A stretch of 64,000 bases of DNA from Bacteroidaceae bacterium (GTDB lineage: Bacteria; Bacteroidota; Bacteroidia; Bacteroidales; Bacteroidaceae): NCBI GenBank assembly GCA_017552435.1, contig JAFZPZ010000010.1:1-64000 (forward strand), read 5' to 3'. Of the stretch, positions 18,259 through 26,651 are shown in pieces. Each line of letters opens with the position of its first letter. The stretch's first letter is position 1. The position numbers and the translations under genes were made by a program. Below the pieces are notes generated by a model. That model was not told the DNA's origin. It saw only the letters and a list, made by a program, of their open reading frames with translations, and did no database searches.

Positions 18259-18478
18259 ATGGGATTAGGAAGCTATTGGGTAAGAAAAGACGACCAGTCG
18301 GGCGAAATCAAAACCGTCAAACCTTGGGAGGAAGAAGTAAGTAACGGCGACAAGTTCTTCCCCGATCCGAAAAAAGACAGCAAACCTCATCAATCAGGGC
18401 AATCTGGATGAAACCTCCACCTTCGTCTTCGACAAAGGGCGGAAATATGACTATTATAAAATACATATAAAACCTAAT
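18259..18478 (+). pseudogene. Small hypothetical gene, frameshifted at an A6 run
   Basis: The frame from ATG 18259 (MGLGSYWVRKDDQSGEIKTV...) ends after 50 residues at 18411 with a low-quality tail. One nucleotide fewer in the AAAAAA run near 18369 would continue the protein as KKTANLINQGNLDETSTFVFDKGRKYDYYKI, which looks like real protein sequence. After that the frame stays open into the lipoprotein gene. Either a pseudogene, a phase-variable A-tract or a sequencing error. No family recognised. Confidence 0.45.
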
Positions 18479-18502
18479 TCTATAAACAAAAATAAGACAA
18501 CA

Positions 18503-18901
18503 ATGAAAAAGATTCTCCAAACGTTGACCTGCGGTCGAACTCACTTAATCGCAACCTTCGCAGCCGTCCTTTGCTGCGCAATTATTTCCACAGTGTTCAC
18601 CGCCTGCAAAAACGACGAACAAGACAGTGTAAGCAACTTTGCAGCCTACGACGTAGTCACTATCAATGGTAGTGGCAACAGCCTGATCATCTGCGAGAAT
18701 ATGCAAGAGGCACTTAGGACTGGCATGCCTTTAGACAATAAGGTCTGCAACAAGCGCGACGACGCCAAAGCCATCCGCATCTGCGACGAGGTGTACAAGA
18801 AAAGCTATGCTACCGCTCACTTCAAAATAATCCTGCGGGTAACCCCCTTTGGTAATGGCCTTGATAATAAGGCCATAGATTTAAAGACCTACGAATTCTA
18901 A
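18503..18901 (+). CDS. Small putative lipoprotein
   Basis: 132 aa. A long N-terminal stretch ends in a hydrophobic signal and lipobox (TVFTAC, then KNDEQD), so it is probably a lipoprotein on the periplasmic or cell surface side. The rest contains several cysteines (LIICENMQ, NKVCNKRD, RICDEVY) that could form disulfides. No recognised domain. It lies just downstream of the broken small gene and is followed by a strong hairpin terminator. Confidence 0.55.
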   Translation: MKKILQTLTCGRTHLIATFAAVLCCAIISTVFTACKNDEQDSVSNFAAYDVVTINGSGNSLIICENMQEALRTGMPLDNKVCNKRDDAKAIRICDEVYKKSYATAHFKIILRVTPFGNGLDNKAIDLKTYEF

Positions 18902-18984
18902 CGGAAAGTCGCGCCCTCAACAGGACTTGCGTCCTCTGCCAGTATAAAGAAATGCACTAAAGTAGTGCAAAACCTCGAATAAAA

Positions 18985-19016
18985 CAAAAGAGCAACCTTA
19001 TCGGTTGCTCTTTTTG
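18985..19016 (+). terminator. Terminator after the lipoprotein gene
   Basis: AAGAGCAACC / GGTTGCTCTTTTT stem with a T run. It is a near copy of the hairpin beside tRNA-Ser at 19132-19163. Confidence 0.8.
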
Positions 19017-19034
19017 CGGAGAGAGAGGGATTCG
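19013..19034. repeat. Duplicate of the tRNA-Ser 3' end
   Basis: 22 nt (tttgcggagagagagggattcg) identical to 19160-19181, which covers the last 18 nt of tRNA-Ser plus flank. The preceding hairpins are also related, so about 45 bp is duplicated. Such a duplicated tRNA end is the usual trace of site-specific integration, but no integrase is nearby. Confidence 0.8.
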
Positions 19035-19036
19035 TT

Positions 19037-19120
19037 CCGGCTATGCCGCCTGAGCGAAGCGCAAGAACCGGCTATGCCGCCTGAGCGAAGCGAAGAACCC
19101 CCGCGGGGGTGAGGACCCCC
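19037..19120. repeat. Tandem 31/30-bp repeat followed by a family A half unit
   Basis: Two copies of a unit beginning ccggctatgccgcc and ending gcgaag(c)aagaa (19037-19067, 19068-19097), then CCCCCGCGGGGG (19098-19109) and GGACCCCC, a variant family A half. All of this sits between the two copies of the tRNA end. Confidence 0.8.
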
Positions 19121-19131
19121 GATAGAAAGCA

Positions 19132-19163
19132 AAGAAGGCAACCCTAATCGGTTGCCTTCTTTG
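19132..19163 (-). terminator. Terminator of tRNA-Ser
   Basis: On the minus strand GAAGGCAACC / GGGTTGCCTTC directly follows the tRNA and ends in CTTT. Confidence 0.7.
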
Positions 19164-19248
19164 CGGAGAGAGAGGGATTCGAACCCCCGGTGCCTCTCAG
19201 CACGCCGGTTTTCAAGACCGGTGTAATCGACCACTCTACCATCTCTCC
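19164..19248 (-). tRNA. tRNA-Ser(UGA)
   Basis: 85-nt class II tRNA on the minus strand. The acceptor stem GGAGAGA pairs with TCTCTCC with discriminator G. The anticodon loop CTTGAAA gives anticodon UGA (reads UCA). There is a short variable arm, and the T loop is TTCGAAT. CCA is not encoded. A promoter box TACCTTTG lies upstream (19300-19307) and a hairpin terminator downstream. Confidence 0.95.
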
Positions 19249-19299
19249 GAAACATACAAAAGTATGGCGTCTGGGAAGGGTCTGCTCCCAAATGCGGTG

Positions 19300-19307
19300 C
19301 AAAGGTA
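19300..19307 (-). promoter_or_regulatory. -7 box for tRNA-Ser
   Basis: TACCTTTG on the minus strand, 52 nt before the mature tRNA 5' end. Confidence 0.55.
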
Positions 19308-19410
19308 CGAAAAAGCGAGCACAATACAAAATAAATTTGTTTTTATTTTTATTGTCGAGCGAAAAAGTAGCTCGACCATAGGTCAATGTGCAACAAAAAG
19401 TGAAAAGTGT

Positions 19411-19452
19411 TCCGCGACTACAATCGCGCCTTGGTGCTAAAGCATCCAAGAA
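19411..19452. repeat. Family C two-hairpin element, copy 1
   Basis: Hairpin 1 CGCGA / TCGCG (19413-19417, 19424-19428); hairpin 2 CTTGG-TGC / GCA-t-CCAAG around a TAAA loop (19430-19450). Copies 2 and 3 are at 33905 and 58488. Between here and metY (19453-19706) there are AT-rich heptamers, a promoter box and an inverted repeat. Confidence 0.85.
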
Positions 19453-19578
19453 AATTGAAAAGTGAAAAATTATTTGCTTTCTTGTGTTTTTTCAATTTTT
19501 CTTCCCATTTCCTTTACGTAGTAACGACAAAAATAGGAAAAACTTAATCCAAACCCTTGCCGTTCGCAAAGAAAGTCG

Positions 19579-19586
19579 TACATTTG
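19579..19586 (+). promoter_or_regulatory. -7 box for metY
   Basis: TACATTTG, about 120 nt before the metY ATG. Confidence 0.45.
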
Positions 19587-19610
19587 CATCCGATTTGGGT
19601 AATTAGGAGA

Positions 19611-19696
19611 TTAGTCGTTTGGTCGTTTGGAGATATTACCAGCAATCATCGGTTACTTTCCTAAACCACTAAACGACCAGATAACCAAACGACTAA
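19611..19696. repeat. Inverted repeat in the metY leader
   Basis: A 13-bp perfect inverted repeat TTAGTCGTTTGGT / ACCAAACGACTAA (19611-19623, 19684-19696) with internal partial copies of the same word (gtcgtttg). It would fold into a hairpin just before the metY start. Confidence 0.75.
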
Positions 19697-19706
19697 CTAT
19701 AGTAAT

Positions 19707-20984
19707 ATGAAAAAGAACCTCGAAACCATCTGCATTCACGGCGGATGGAAGCCCAAGAAGGGCGAACCACAACAGCTTCCCATCTATCAGAGTACAACTT
19801 TCCGCTACGAGACGAGCGACCAGATGGCGCGACTCTTCGACCTCAAGGACAGCGGCTACTTCTATACCCGTCTGGCAAACCCCACAAACGATGCCGTAGC
19901 GCAGAAGATTGCAGCCCTCGAGGGCGGTGTCGGTGCCGTACTGACCAGCAGCGGACAGGCTGCCAACTTCTACGCCATCTTCAATATCTGTCAGGCTGGC
20001 GACCACTTCATCACCGCCAACACCATCTATGGCGGCACGTTCAACCTCTTTGGCGTGACGCTGAAAAAGCTTGGCATCGAATGCACTTTCATCGACCCCG
20101 ACTGGGACGACGAGCGCATCGAGGCTGCCTTCCGCCCTAACACGAAGTGCTTCTTCGGCGAGACCATCTCCAATCCGGGCTGCAACATCTTCGACATAGA
20201 GCGCTTTGCCAAGATGGCACACAAGCACGGCGTTCCCCTCATCGTGGACAACACGTTCGCCACACCCATCAACTGCCGCCCCTTCGAGTGGGGTTGCGAC
20301 ATCGTGACGCACTCTACCACAAAGTATATGGACGGACACGCCACGCAAGTCGGCGGTGTGGTTGTCGATAGCGGCAACTTCGACTGGGACAAGTATGCAG
20401 AGAAGTTCCCCTGCCTCTGCACGCCCGATGAATCCTATCACGGCCTGACCTACACCAAGGCTTTCGGCAAGATGGCCTACACGACCAAACTCGTGGCACA
20501 GCTGATGCGAGACTTGGGCAGCATCCCTTCTCCGCAGAATGCCTTCCTGCTCAACCTCGGCCTCGAGACCTTGCACCTGCGTATGCCCCGTCATTGCGAG
20601 AATGCACAGAAGGTGGCCGAATGGCTCGAGAAGAACCCGAAGGTGGGTTGGATCAACTACGCAGGTCTGCCCTCGAACAAGTACTATCCTTTGGCTCAGA
20701 AGTATCTGCCGAACGGCTCTTGCGGCGTGATGGCCTTCGGTCTGAAGGGCACGAAGGAAGAGGCTATCCGCTTCATGGACAACCTGGAATTCATCAGCAT
20801 TGTGACGCATGTTGCCGATGCCCGTACCTGTGTCCTACACCCCGCCAGCCACACCCACAGACAGCTCAGCGACGAGCAGCTTCGCGAGGCAGGCATTGCC
20901 CCCGATCTGGTTCGACTCAGCGTCGGACTCGAGAACATCGACGACATTATCGCCGACCTCGAACAGGCAATGGCGAAGATGTAA
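19707..20984 (+). CDS. metY: O-acetylhomoserine sulfhydrylase (OAH aminocarboxypropyltransferase)
   Basis: PLP enzyme of the Cys/Met metabolism family that makes homocysteine from O-acetylhomoserine and sulfide. The 425-aa length and start (TICIHGGW, then PIYQSTTFRY) fit MetY, longer than cystathionine synthases. The PLP lysine is in HSTTKYMDGH, and the C-terminus has the SVGLENIDDII motif. It has its own promoter with a repeat-rich leader that can fold back; no known riboswitch motif was recognised there. Confidence 0.93.
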   Translation: MKKNLETICIHGGWKPKKGEPQQLPIYQSTTFRYETSDQMARLFDLKDSGYFYTRLANPTNDAVAQKIAALEGGVGAVLTSSGQAANFYAIFNICQAGDHFITANTIYGGTFNLFGVTLKKLGIECTFIDPDWDDERIEAAFRPNTKCFFGETISNPGCNIFDIERFAKMAHKHGVPLIVDNTFATPINCRPFEWGCDIVTHSTTKYMDGHATQVGGVVVDSGNFDWDKYAEKFPCLCTPDESYHGLTYTKAFGKMAYTTKLVAQLMRDLGSIPSPQNAFLLNLGLETLHLRMPRHCENAQKVAEWLEKNPKVGWINYAGLPSNKYYPLAQKYLPNGSCGVMAFGLKGTKEEAIRFMDNLEFISIVTHVADARTCVLHPASHTHRQLSDEQLREAGIAPDLVRLSVGLENIDDIIADLEQAMAKM

Positions 20985-20996
20985 GGATGGGCTTTT

Positions 20997-21130
20997 GTTC
21001 ATAGTTCATAGTTATGAGTTCATAGTTAAGGGTTAAGAATCGGTTTCGTCGAGGTAAATCTTGTCGTTCCTATTAAATTTTCTTAATTCTTTCGTAACTA
21101 TGAACTATGAACTATGAAGTATGAACTTTA
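20997..21130. repeat. Two facing heptamer arrays (family B)
   Basis: gttcata-type heptamers (20997-21038, six units) and their reverse-complement aactatg-type array (21096-21130, five units) flank a 57-nt spacer, so the transcript could form a long hairpin between metY and the next gene. Confidence 0.88.
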
Positions 21131-21135
21131 ATTTA

Positions 21136-21143
21136 TATCTTTG
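21136..21143 (+). promoter_or_regulatory. -7 box for the DUF4369 lipoprotein
   Basis: TATCTTTG 22 nt before the GTG start. Confidence 0.6.
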
Positions 21144-21164
21144 CCGTGCTAAACGTGCGATAAA

Positions 21165-21857
21165 GTGATAAAAAAACTATACTTTATATTATTTTTGGGC
21201 CTTCTGACGCTGTTTTCCTGCAAGAGTCAGTACCTAGTGAAAGGCTTCTCCAACGTAGATGACTTGGAGGGCAAGATGCTGACGCTGAAGGTCTATGTCG
21301 ATGGTGAGATGCGCAGCATTGACTCAACCCGAGTCGTGCATGGGCGCTTCAGCTTCGGAGGCAGCATGGACTCCACGATGCTCGCCAATGTCTTTTGGGG
21401 CAACCTGAGTCTGATGCCCATCGTGCTGGAAGAAGGCGAGGTGGACCTGCGCATCAGCGAGACTCAGCAGAGCGCTACCGGAACGCCGCTCAACGACACA
21501 CTGTCGGGGTTCATCCAGCGCAAGACACAGCTCGATGCCAGGATGGCCGAACTGCCGCACCTGGAATCGCAGATGATAATGGACGGAACGGACTACGACG
21601 AAATCATGTACGAGCTGGGCAAGCAGTCGAAACAGATAGCTGCCGAGAACGACCGCCTGATTGTACGCTTCATCCGCGACAATTATAATAATGTATTAGG
21701 ACCGGGCATCTTCATGATTCTGACCAGCAGCCTGCCCTACCCCATCCTCAATCCCCAGATAGAGGAAATCATCACCAATGCGACGCCCTACTTCCTGGGT
21801 CATCCCTACGTCAAGAAATACATTGAAGAAGCAGAAGAAAGGGAAGAGACCCCCTAA
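21165..21857 (+). CDS. DUF4369-type lipoprotein
   Basis: 230 aa starting with GTG (no suitable ATG nearby; the promoter box 22 nt upstream supports it). The lipobox LTLFSC gives a lipoprotein. The N-terminal part (VKGFSNVDDLEGKMLTLKVYVDGEMRSIDS) matches the DUF4369 beta domain usually found before TlpA thioredoxin domains in Bacteroidetes; here the thioredoxin domain is absent and a helical tail follows. The last residues (EETP) come from a family A repeat at the 3' end. Role unknown, perhaps envelope assembly. Confidence 0.75.
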   Translation: MIKKLYFILFLGLLTLFSCKSQYLVKGFSNVDDLEGKMLTLKVYVDGEMRSIDSTRVVHGRFSFGGSMDSTMLANVFWGNLSLMPIVLEEGEVDLRISETQQSATGTPLNDTLSGFIQRKTQLDARMAELPHLESQMIMDGTDYDEIMYELGKQSKQIAAENDRLIVRFIRDNYNNVLGPGIFMILTSSLPYPILNPQIEEIITNATPYFLGHPYVKKYIEEAEEREETP

Positions 21858-21873
21858 CCCCCTTTAGGGGGAA
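21849..21873. repeat. Solo family A unit between the DUF4369 gene and plsC
   Basis: GACCCCC followed by core CCCCCTTTAGGGGG (21858-21871). It covers the stop codon of the upstream gene; ttgaatt heptamers follow directly. Confidence 0.88.
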
Positions 21874-21888
21874 CCTTAATTTTGAATT

Positions 21889-22662
21889 TTGAATTTAGTT
21901 ATTTTGAATTTCTTATATAAGCTCTACCAACTCCTCATCGCTTTGCCGCTTGTTATACTGGCGACAGCCCTGACTGCCATTGTTACCATTATCGGTTGCA
22001 CTTTTGGGAAGGCCAGAACGTGGGGCTACTATCCCGCTATGGTTTGGAGCCGCCTGATGTGCTGGGGATTGCTGCTGCCAGTCAAGGTTGAGGGACGGGA
22101 ATTGCTCGACAAACGCCAATCCTATGTCTTCGTCGCCAATCACCAGGGCCCTTACGACATCTTCCTCGTCTATGGTTTCCTGGGGCGTAGCTTCCGCTGG
22201 ATGATGAAGAAATCACTTCGCAATATCCCATTGGTAGGTAAAGCTTGCGAGAGTGCAGGACACATCATGGTCGATAAGAGTGGACCGAAAGCCATACACA
22301 GGACTTACGAACAGGCAAGGCAAGTGCTGCAGAACGGTGTCTCGCTTGTTGTCTTTCCCGAAGGAGCAAGGAGCTTCACCGGTCACATGGGGAAGTTCCG
22401 TCGCGGAGCTTTCCAACTGGCCGACGAGCTACAGCTGCCTGTTGTTCCCGTAACTATCGACGGCAGTTTCGACGTCCTGCCTCGCCAGAAGGGCATCAAC
22501 TTTGTCACCTGGCATCCGCTTCGGCTCGTCATCCATGCTCCCATCATGCCGGAGGGTCAAGGTCCCGAGGAGGTTCAGCGCATTCTGGAGCAGAGCTACG
22601 ACATCATCATGCAGGACTTGCCCGCCCATTATCAGGGCTTTGTTCCCAACCCCGACCAATAA
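21889..22662 (+). CDS. plsC: 1-acyl-sn-glycerol-3-phosphate acyltransferase
   Basis: Makes phosphatidic acid at the inner membrane. The 257-aa frame shows an N-terminal membrane segment (LPLVILATALTAIVTII), the catalytic NHQGPYD motif (HX4D) and FPEGARS. There is no ATG near the true N-terminus: TTG codons at 21889 or 21904 are the only options, and both lie in or beside heptamers (ttgaatt) directly after a family A unit. The native start may have been replaced by the repeats. Confidence 0.87.
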   Translation: MNLVILNFLYKLYQLLIALPLVILATALTAIVTIIGCTFGKARTWGYYPAMVWSRLMCWGLLLPVKVEGRELLDKRQSYVFVANHQGPYDIFLVYGFLGRSFRWMMKKSLRNIPLVGKACESAGHIMVDKSGPKAIHRTYEQARQVLQNGVSLVVFPEGARSFTGHMGKFRRGAFQLADELQLPVVPVTIDGSFDVLPRQKGINFVTWHPLRLVIHAPIMPEGQGPEEVQRILEQSYDIIMQDLPAHYQGFVPNPDQ

Positions 22663-22680
22663 ACCGGCATATCACTCACA

Positions 22681-22705
22681 AACTTTGACGTCATTCCTCA
22701 AAGTT
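22681..22705. terminator. Hairpin between convergent plsC and the calpain gene
   Basis: AACTTTGA / TCAAAGTT stem with a 9-nt loop, overlapping the stop codon of the minus-strand gene. There is no clear T run, so it is a weak terminator candidate. Confidence 0.35.
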
Positions 22706-25511
22706 ATTCTCCAGTGATTTCTTTCAGCACTTCATCTACCGTCACGTTGTCTCGCTGCTTGCCGTCTTTGTCAAAGAGTACAGTAAAGGGAATGCCTGTG
22801 AACTGGAATTTCTCTCTCAGGTAGCCCCATTCTGCAGGAGTAATATGGATGTGCTCTCCCTTGATGTTGTTGGGCTCTAGGAAGGGACGGCACTTCTCTT
22901 CTGAGTCATCAGTGATGTAGAGGTATTTCACCGGCTTTTCCTTGTTAGCCTCCACCTCATCGCGCATATTGAGCATCAAGTTACGACAAGGGCCGCACGA
23001 CATTTCCCAGAAATCGACATAGAGCACATTTCCCTTGTAGGGCTCAATGATACGCTGGAAGATAGAGTCGCCCTTCGTCATTGGTTTCTCTCCAATTACT
23101 TTCACTTCATGGTCTAAGACATGCTGATGGTATGCCAGCACTGCCTGACGCATAACCTCAGGATGAGTAATGTACGAGAATGTCTTTGCAACTTGTTCTG
23201 CAGCATAATCAGGTTTGTCAGCAGCGTTCTTTAACTCCCAACTGACAAGGTTGCGAAGCTTGCAGACCTGTGCACTGAAATCTGTGGGACTGAGTTTCAG
23301 TGAAATGGGATAACTACTCGAGCTAAAGAGGCTGTACTCTATTCTATTGAAGAAAAAATGATTGGCACTAATCAACAAAAGCGGATTGTCAAACAGATAA
23401 CGCTCACGAGGAGCTGCAAAGCTGAAGAACTGTTGCCAAATCTCCCCTGTGTCAAATTCTTCCCTTTCAAGCCTCATGTAATAATCGCAAATATGTTCTG
23501 CGTATGCCGCTACGATATATGTACGGATGATATCCGAAGCCATAGGCGAGCAGCCTTCCAGTTCGGGCAAGCCGGCGTTTATTCTACACACCATTTCGTC
23601 CAAGCGAGCCACCAACTTGTCCTTTATCGTCAATACAAGGTCAGGAGTCGGCTCTGTTCGCTCTGCTTGTTCATTGTGACTGTCCTCTGAGGAGAAATCC
23701 AAATAAGCCTTCCTTATCTTTGGTGTCAACCTTGTCACTTCTCCGCTTAATCCTGTGCCATCAAGGATAACATCTTCCTCACGGTTTGGTTTTGTGGTAT
23801 CAATGGTTACGTCCACCGTATCGCCAGGGCAGGCATAAACCTCTCCCATAGGATAGACAAGCAGATACATGGGATAAGGCACTTGCAGGTTGAGGGAAAA
23901 AGTGCCGTCTTCTTTGATGTCGAACAATGTGGTATTCTCCTTGCGGACAATGTAATTGCGCATGATAGCAGAGATTTGTCCTTCAAACTGCTTGACGATT
24001 TGCGGGTCTCCGGGAATAATGCGCCCCTTTATCACCACCTCGCCTCCATGCAGGGGCAGCTGGTTCATATCTGCACTGGGATAGTTCAGCAGCTGTGGAA
24101 CTTCCCCCTTCTTGAGTTTTACCTGTTCTTTCTTTTCTGCCTTATCATACTTCAGGCCCTCTATTTTCTGATGGACAGCCTTCTTGTCGAAGAACTTGGC
24201 GGCTGCACCAGGGCTGATAACGCGGATGTCTATCAATGGAGGAACAACGGTATTGTCGCTCATGACATTCATCACATGATCATTTGCTCCGCCTCCCCAA
24301 GGATTACGGATGGCATAGAGGGCGCCCTTGCGCTGGGGAGGAAGGAACGAATGCCCGTGCTTGGCTATCGTCTTGTGTCCATCCAAAGGGATATCGGAAT
24401 TCAAGAAACCGCCATTTACCATCATGCCGTGTTCCAGGCAAGTATTTACCATACGCGCCAGATCCTTGCTTCCTAAACGACCGGGCTGAATGCAGAAACT
24501 CCGGCCATCGCCTGTAAACATAGGCGTAATCATCTCTGCATTGCAACCACTTATCATGTTTATATGATTATAGACTTGAATCCACTTCATGGCCGACTTC
24601 TCCATGATGGAAATCCAGTTGTAGCTGTCATCCTCTCCTACACAGAAGATAGGATAGCCGCCCTCCCTGACAGGGAACCGATTGCTGACACACACCACGA
24701 TGGGACGGCCCTCAGGGTCGAACATATCCACTCGGAACGAATCTGCCGCCTCCTCGTGAATAATGGATTTGATGAAGTCGGGATACAGAAAAGCCATATC
24801 TGCCAATACCGACATGGCGTTGCAATCGTCAACAGCCTTCTGGTGAACATCGGCCAATACGGGCTTGCCATGAGGGAACAGATTGATATCAAACCCAAGC
24901 ACCTTGACATCTTCACCCGCACCATCAAAGACCTCCTTAGTGCTCTCTAACCAAGCCTTCTCCTCATCGGATGCATTACGGTGATACAGGAAATGCCGCC
25001 CCATAGGTGTACGGCTACTATAGGTTAGGTCCGTAATATAGGGAAGCAAGTCGTCTAATTCTCCATCACAGAACCCCTTCTTGCTGTCACATGAAACAGG
25101 CAGTACAGAAAGCGTTGGCTGAGAGTTCTGAATGAAGAAAGCACGCGTCAAACCGTCATTACCCTGCGTCAGCAAGACCTCACCGTCGCAATCAACTATC
25201 CTGAAGTGGTTATTATCGTGCAACGGCTCCTTCAAGAGCAATACCGAATCCCGCAGCGTGCATTCACGTTTAAAATCGCCGGTCATGGCATATTTCCACT
25301 CCAGGTGTGTAGAGTCGGTAAGCACCAGCTGCTCCACGGGCCTTGCCCCTGCAGGATTTGTGGCAATGAATCGAGAGAACCAACTATTCTGAAATTCCCC
25401 AAACCGATATAAGACCAGCGTCTTACCAATTAACTCACTCCAATCCGTAGCGCTGGCGGAAAGAGAGAATGAAACTGCCACCAGAAGGCCTATTATAAAT
25501 TTCTTATTCAT
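22704..25511 (-). CDS. Secreted calpain-like cysteine protease fused to a TlpA-type thioredoxin
   Basis: 935 aa with a signal peptide (1-21). Residues about 200-420 look like a calpain (peptidase C2) core: Cys230 in DDCNAMSVLADMA, the WISIMEKSAMKW helix, His387 in KHGHSF and Asn403 in AIRNPWGGG, matching the calpain Cys-His-Asn triad. Residues about 485-600 form a beta-rich domain, then a helical region, then a thioredoxin fold with VDFWEMSCGPC (CGPC at 838-841). The C-terminal half resembles the whole protein encoded at 38867-40537, so a calpain domain appears grafted onto a TlpA-like protein. Probably periplasmic or surface-exposed; substrate unknown. The triad alignment is by eye. Confidence 0.75.
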   Translation of the reverse strand: MNKKFIIGLLVAVSFSLSASATDWSELIGKTLVLYRFGEFQNSWFSRFIATNPAGARPVEQLVLTDSTHLEWKYAMTGDFKRECTLRDSVLLLKEPLHDNNHFRIVDCDGEVLLTQGNDGLTRAFFIQNSQPTLSVLPVSCDSKKGFCDGELDDLLPYITDLTYSSRTPMGRHFLYHRNASDEEKAWLESTKEVFDGAGEDVKVLGFDINLFPHGKPVLADVHQKAVDDCNAMSVLADMAFLYPDFIKSIIHEEAADSFRVDMFDPEGRPIVVCVSNRFPVREGGYPIFCVGEDDSYNWISIMEKSAMKWIQVYNHINMISGCNAEMITPMFTGDGRSFCIQPGRLGSKDLARMVNTCLEHGMMVNGGFLNSDIPLDGHKTIAKHGHSFLPPQRKGALYAIRNPWGGGANDHVMNVMSDNTVVPPLIDIRVISPGAAAKFFDKKAVHQKIEGLKYDKAEKKEQVKLKKGEVPQLLNYPSADMNQLPLHGGEVVIKGRIIPGDPQIVKQFEGQISAIMRNYIVRKENTTLFDIKEDGTFSLNLQVPYPMYLLVYPMGEVYACPGDTVDVTIDTTKPNREEDVILDGTGLSGEVTRLTPKIRKAYLDFSSEDSHNEQAERTEPTPDLVLTIKDKLVARLDEMVCRINAGLPELEGCSPMASDIIRTYIVAAYAEHICDYYMRLEREEFDTGEIWQQFFSFAAPRERYLFDNPLLLISANHFFFNRIEYSLFSSSSYPISLKLSPTDFSAQVCKLRNLVSWELKNAADKPDYAAEQVAKTFSYITHPEVMRQAVLAYHQHVLDHEVKVIGEKPMTKGDSIFQRIIEPYKGNVLYVDFWEMSCGPCRNLMLNMRDEVEANKEKPVKYLYITDDSEEKCRPFLEPNNIKGEHIHITPAEWGYLREKFQFTGIPFTVLFDKDGKQRDNVTVDEVLKEITGE

Positions 25512-25525
25512 TTCTTATATAAACT

Positions 25526-25771
25526 TTATTCCTTAAACTCCTTTTCTAACCGACGGATTCTGTCGGAGATGCTGACAATTTCCTCTACAATAGCCCAAAA
25601 GACTACAGAGCAGAATACGGCTGCAAGCAGGAAGCAAACGGCACGAGGCACACACATCTCGGTGTTTGACTCGAAGATTCCTTTGCTCACCAAAATACCG
25701 ACAATGATTCCGAAAAGCCCGCCAACTCGAGCCATCAGAAGCAATAGTTCCTCAATTACAGTTCGTTTCAT
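25526..25771 (-). CDS. Small two-helix membrane protein
   Basis: 81 aa with two hydrophobic helices (VGGLFGIIVGILVSKGIF and AVCFLLAAVFCSVVFWAIV) and a basic C-terminal helix. It lies 6 nt after the PspC gene and belongs to the padR-pspC operon. Family not recognised. Start at ATG 25771; a TTG two codons earlier is possible. Confidence 0.6.
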   Translation of the reverse strand: MKRTVIEELLLLMARVGGLFGIIVGILVSKGIFESNTEMCVPRAVCFLLAAVFCSVVFWAIVEEIVSISDRIRRLEKEFKE

Positions 25772-25777
25772 AACCAA

Positions 25778-26596
25778 TTAGAACAGATTAAAGAGTATCT
25801 TGCTCCACATAGCCAACACGACGACAATAGGAAAGATGGCGCAGATAGCGATGACGATGAGTATGGCCTTCAAACAGCCTTTGTTCTCATTCTTCACGAC
25901 GATGGGCTGTGAGTCATCCATAACTTGTTGAGCCAGATTGTCGGGCGTTATCTCTTTCCCCTGTTGGCGCAGACGGTCCTCGGGAGTAATGGCAGCAGGC
26001 GTCACAAGCCACATGACGATGTAGATAATGGGAAGAGGAAGGCCTATACCTAAAAGTGTGAGGGCAATAGCTCCAAGTCGCCAAATGAGAGGATCGCCAG
26101 CTTCGAAATACTTTGCTACACCTGAGCAGACGCCACCCAGCACTTTATCATCGGCACAACGATAGAAGCGGTGAGTCTTGATATGCTCCTTGCCTCTATC
26201 GTATGCATCACGTGCAAATCGGTCCACATCATCTGCAAGCTGATTGAAGTTCTCCCTGAAACGGTTCTCTCCCGGTCCTTCGGTTCTTGCATAATGCCCC
26301 TCATTTCGTGCATATTTATCACCGTTTCCACTCTCTCCGGCAATCTGTTCGGCATTGCCGATAGTGTCAATAATCTCTTTCACTGTTTCGATATTAATGG
26401 CAGACATTCCTGCCTCGCGACGCTTCCAAAGGAGCTCGGCCACACGATGCTCGATGTCGTCGGCAACCTCCTCGCCACCCTCTTGGCGGCTGAAATAGCG
26501 TTGCATACTCTGCAGATAGTTTTCCAGGAGGTTGTAAGCGTCCTCGTCTATATTATATAATGTACCAAAAAGGTTGATGCTAATGTTCTTTTTCAT
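25778..26596 (-). CDS. PspC-domain membrane protein
   Basis: 272 aa. The N-terminal helical part (about 1-95) starts MKKNISINLFGTLYNIDEDAY, the usual leader of Bacteroidetes PspC proteins. The PspC domain follows (HRFYRCADDKVLGGVCSGVAKYF, near residue 140) with two membrane helices, then a further C-terminal membrane helix. PspC proteins sense envelope stress or act as anti-regulators. It follows the padR gene, so it is probably controlled by that repressor. Confidence 0.87.
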   Translation of the reverse strand: MKKNISINLFGTLYNIDEDAYNLLENYLQSMQRYFSRQEGGEEVADDIEHRVAELLWKRREAGMSAINIETVKEIIDTIGNAEQIAGESGNGDKYARNEGHYARTEGPGENRFRENFNQLADDVDRFARDAYDRGKEHIKTHRFYRCADDKVLGGVCSGVAKYFEAGDPLIWRLGAIALTLLGIGLPLPIIYIVMWLVTPAAITPEDRLRQQGKEITPDNLAQQVMDDSQPIVVKNENKGCLKAILIVIAICAIFPIVVVLAMWSKILFNLF

Positions 26597-26651
26597 TTCT
26601 TTAATAGTTTTTATGTTAACTAATCTCTAATCCCTAATCTCTAATCCATAT

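Noticed and set aside
18998..19449. Minus-strand frames over the tRNA-Ser region
   Set aside because: They cross a certain tRNA gene and tandem repeats.
19653..20810. Minus-strand open frame of 385 codons
   Set aside because: Shadow of metY.
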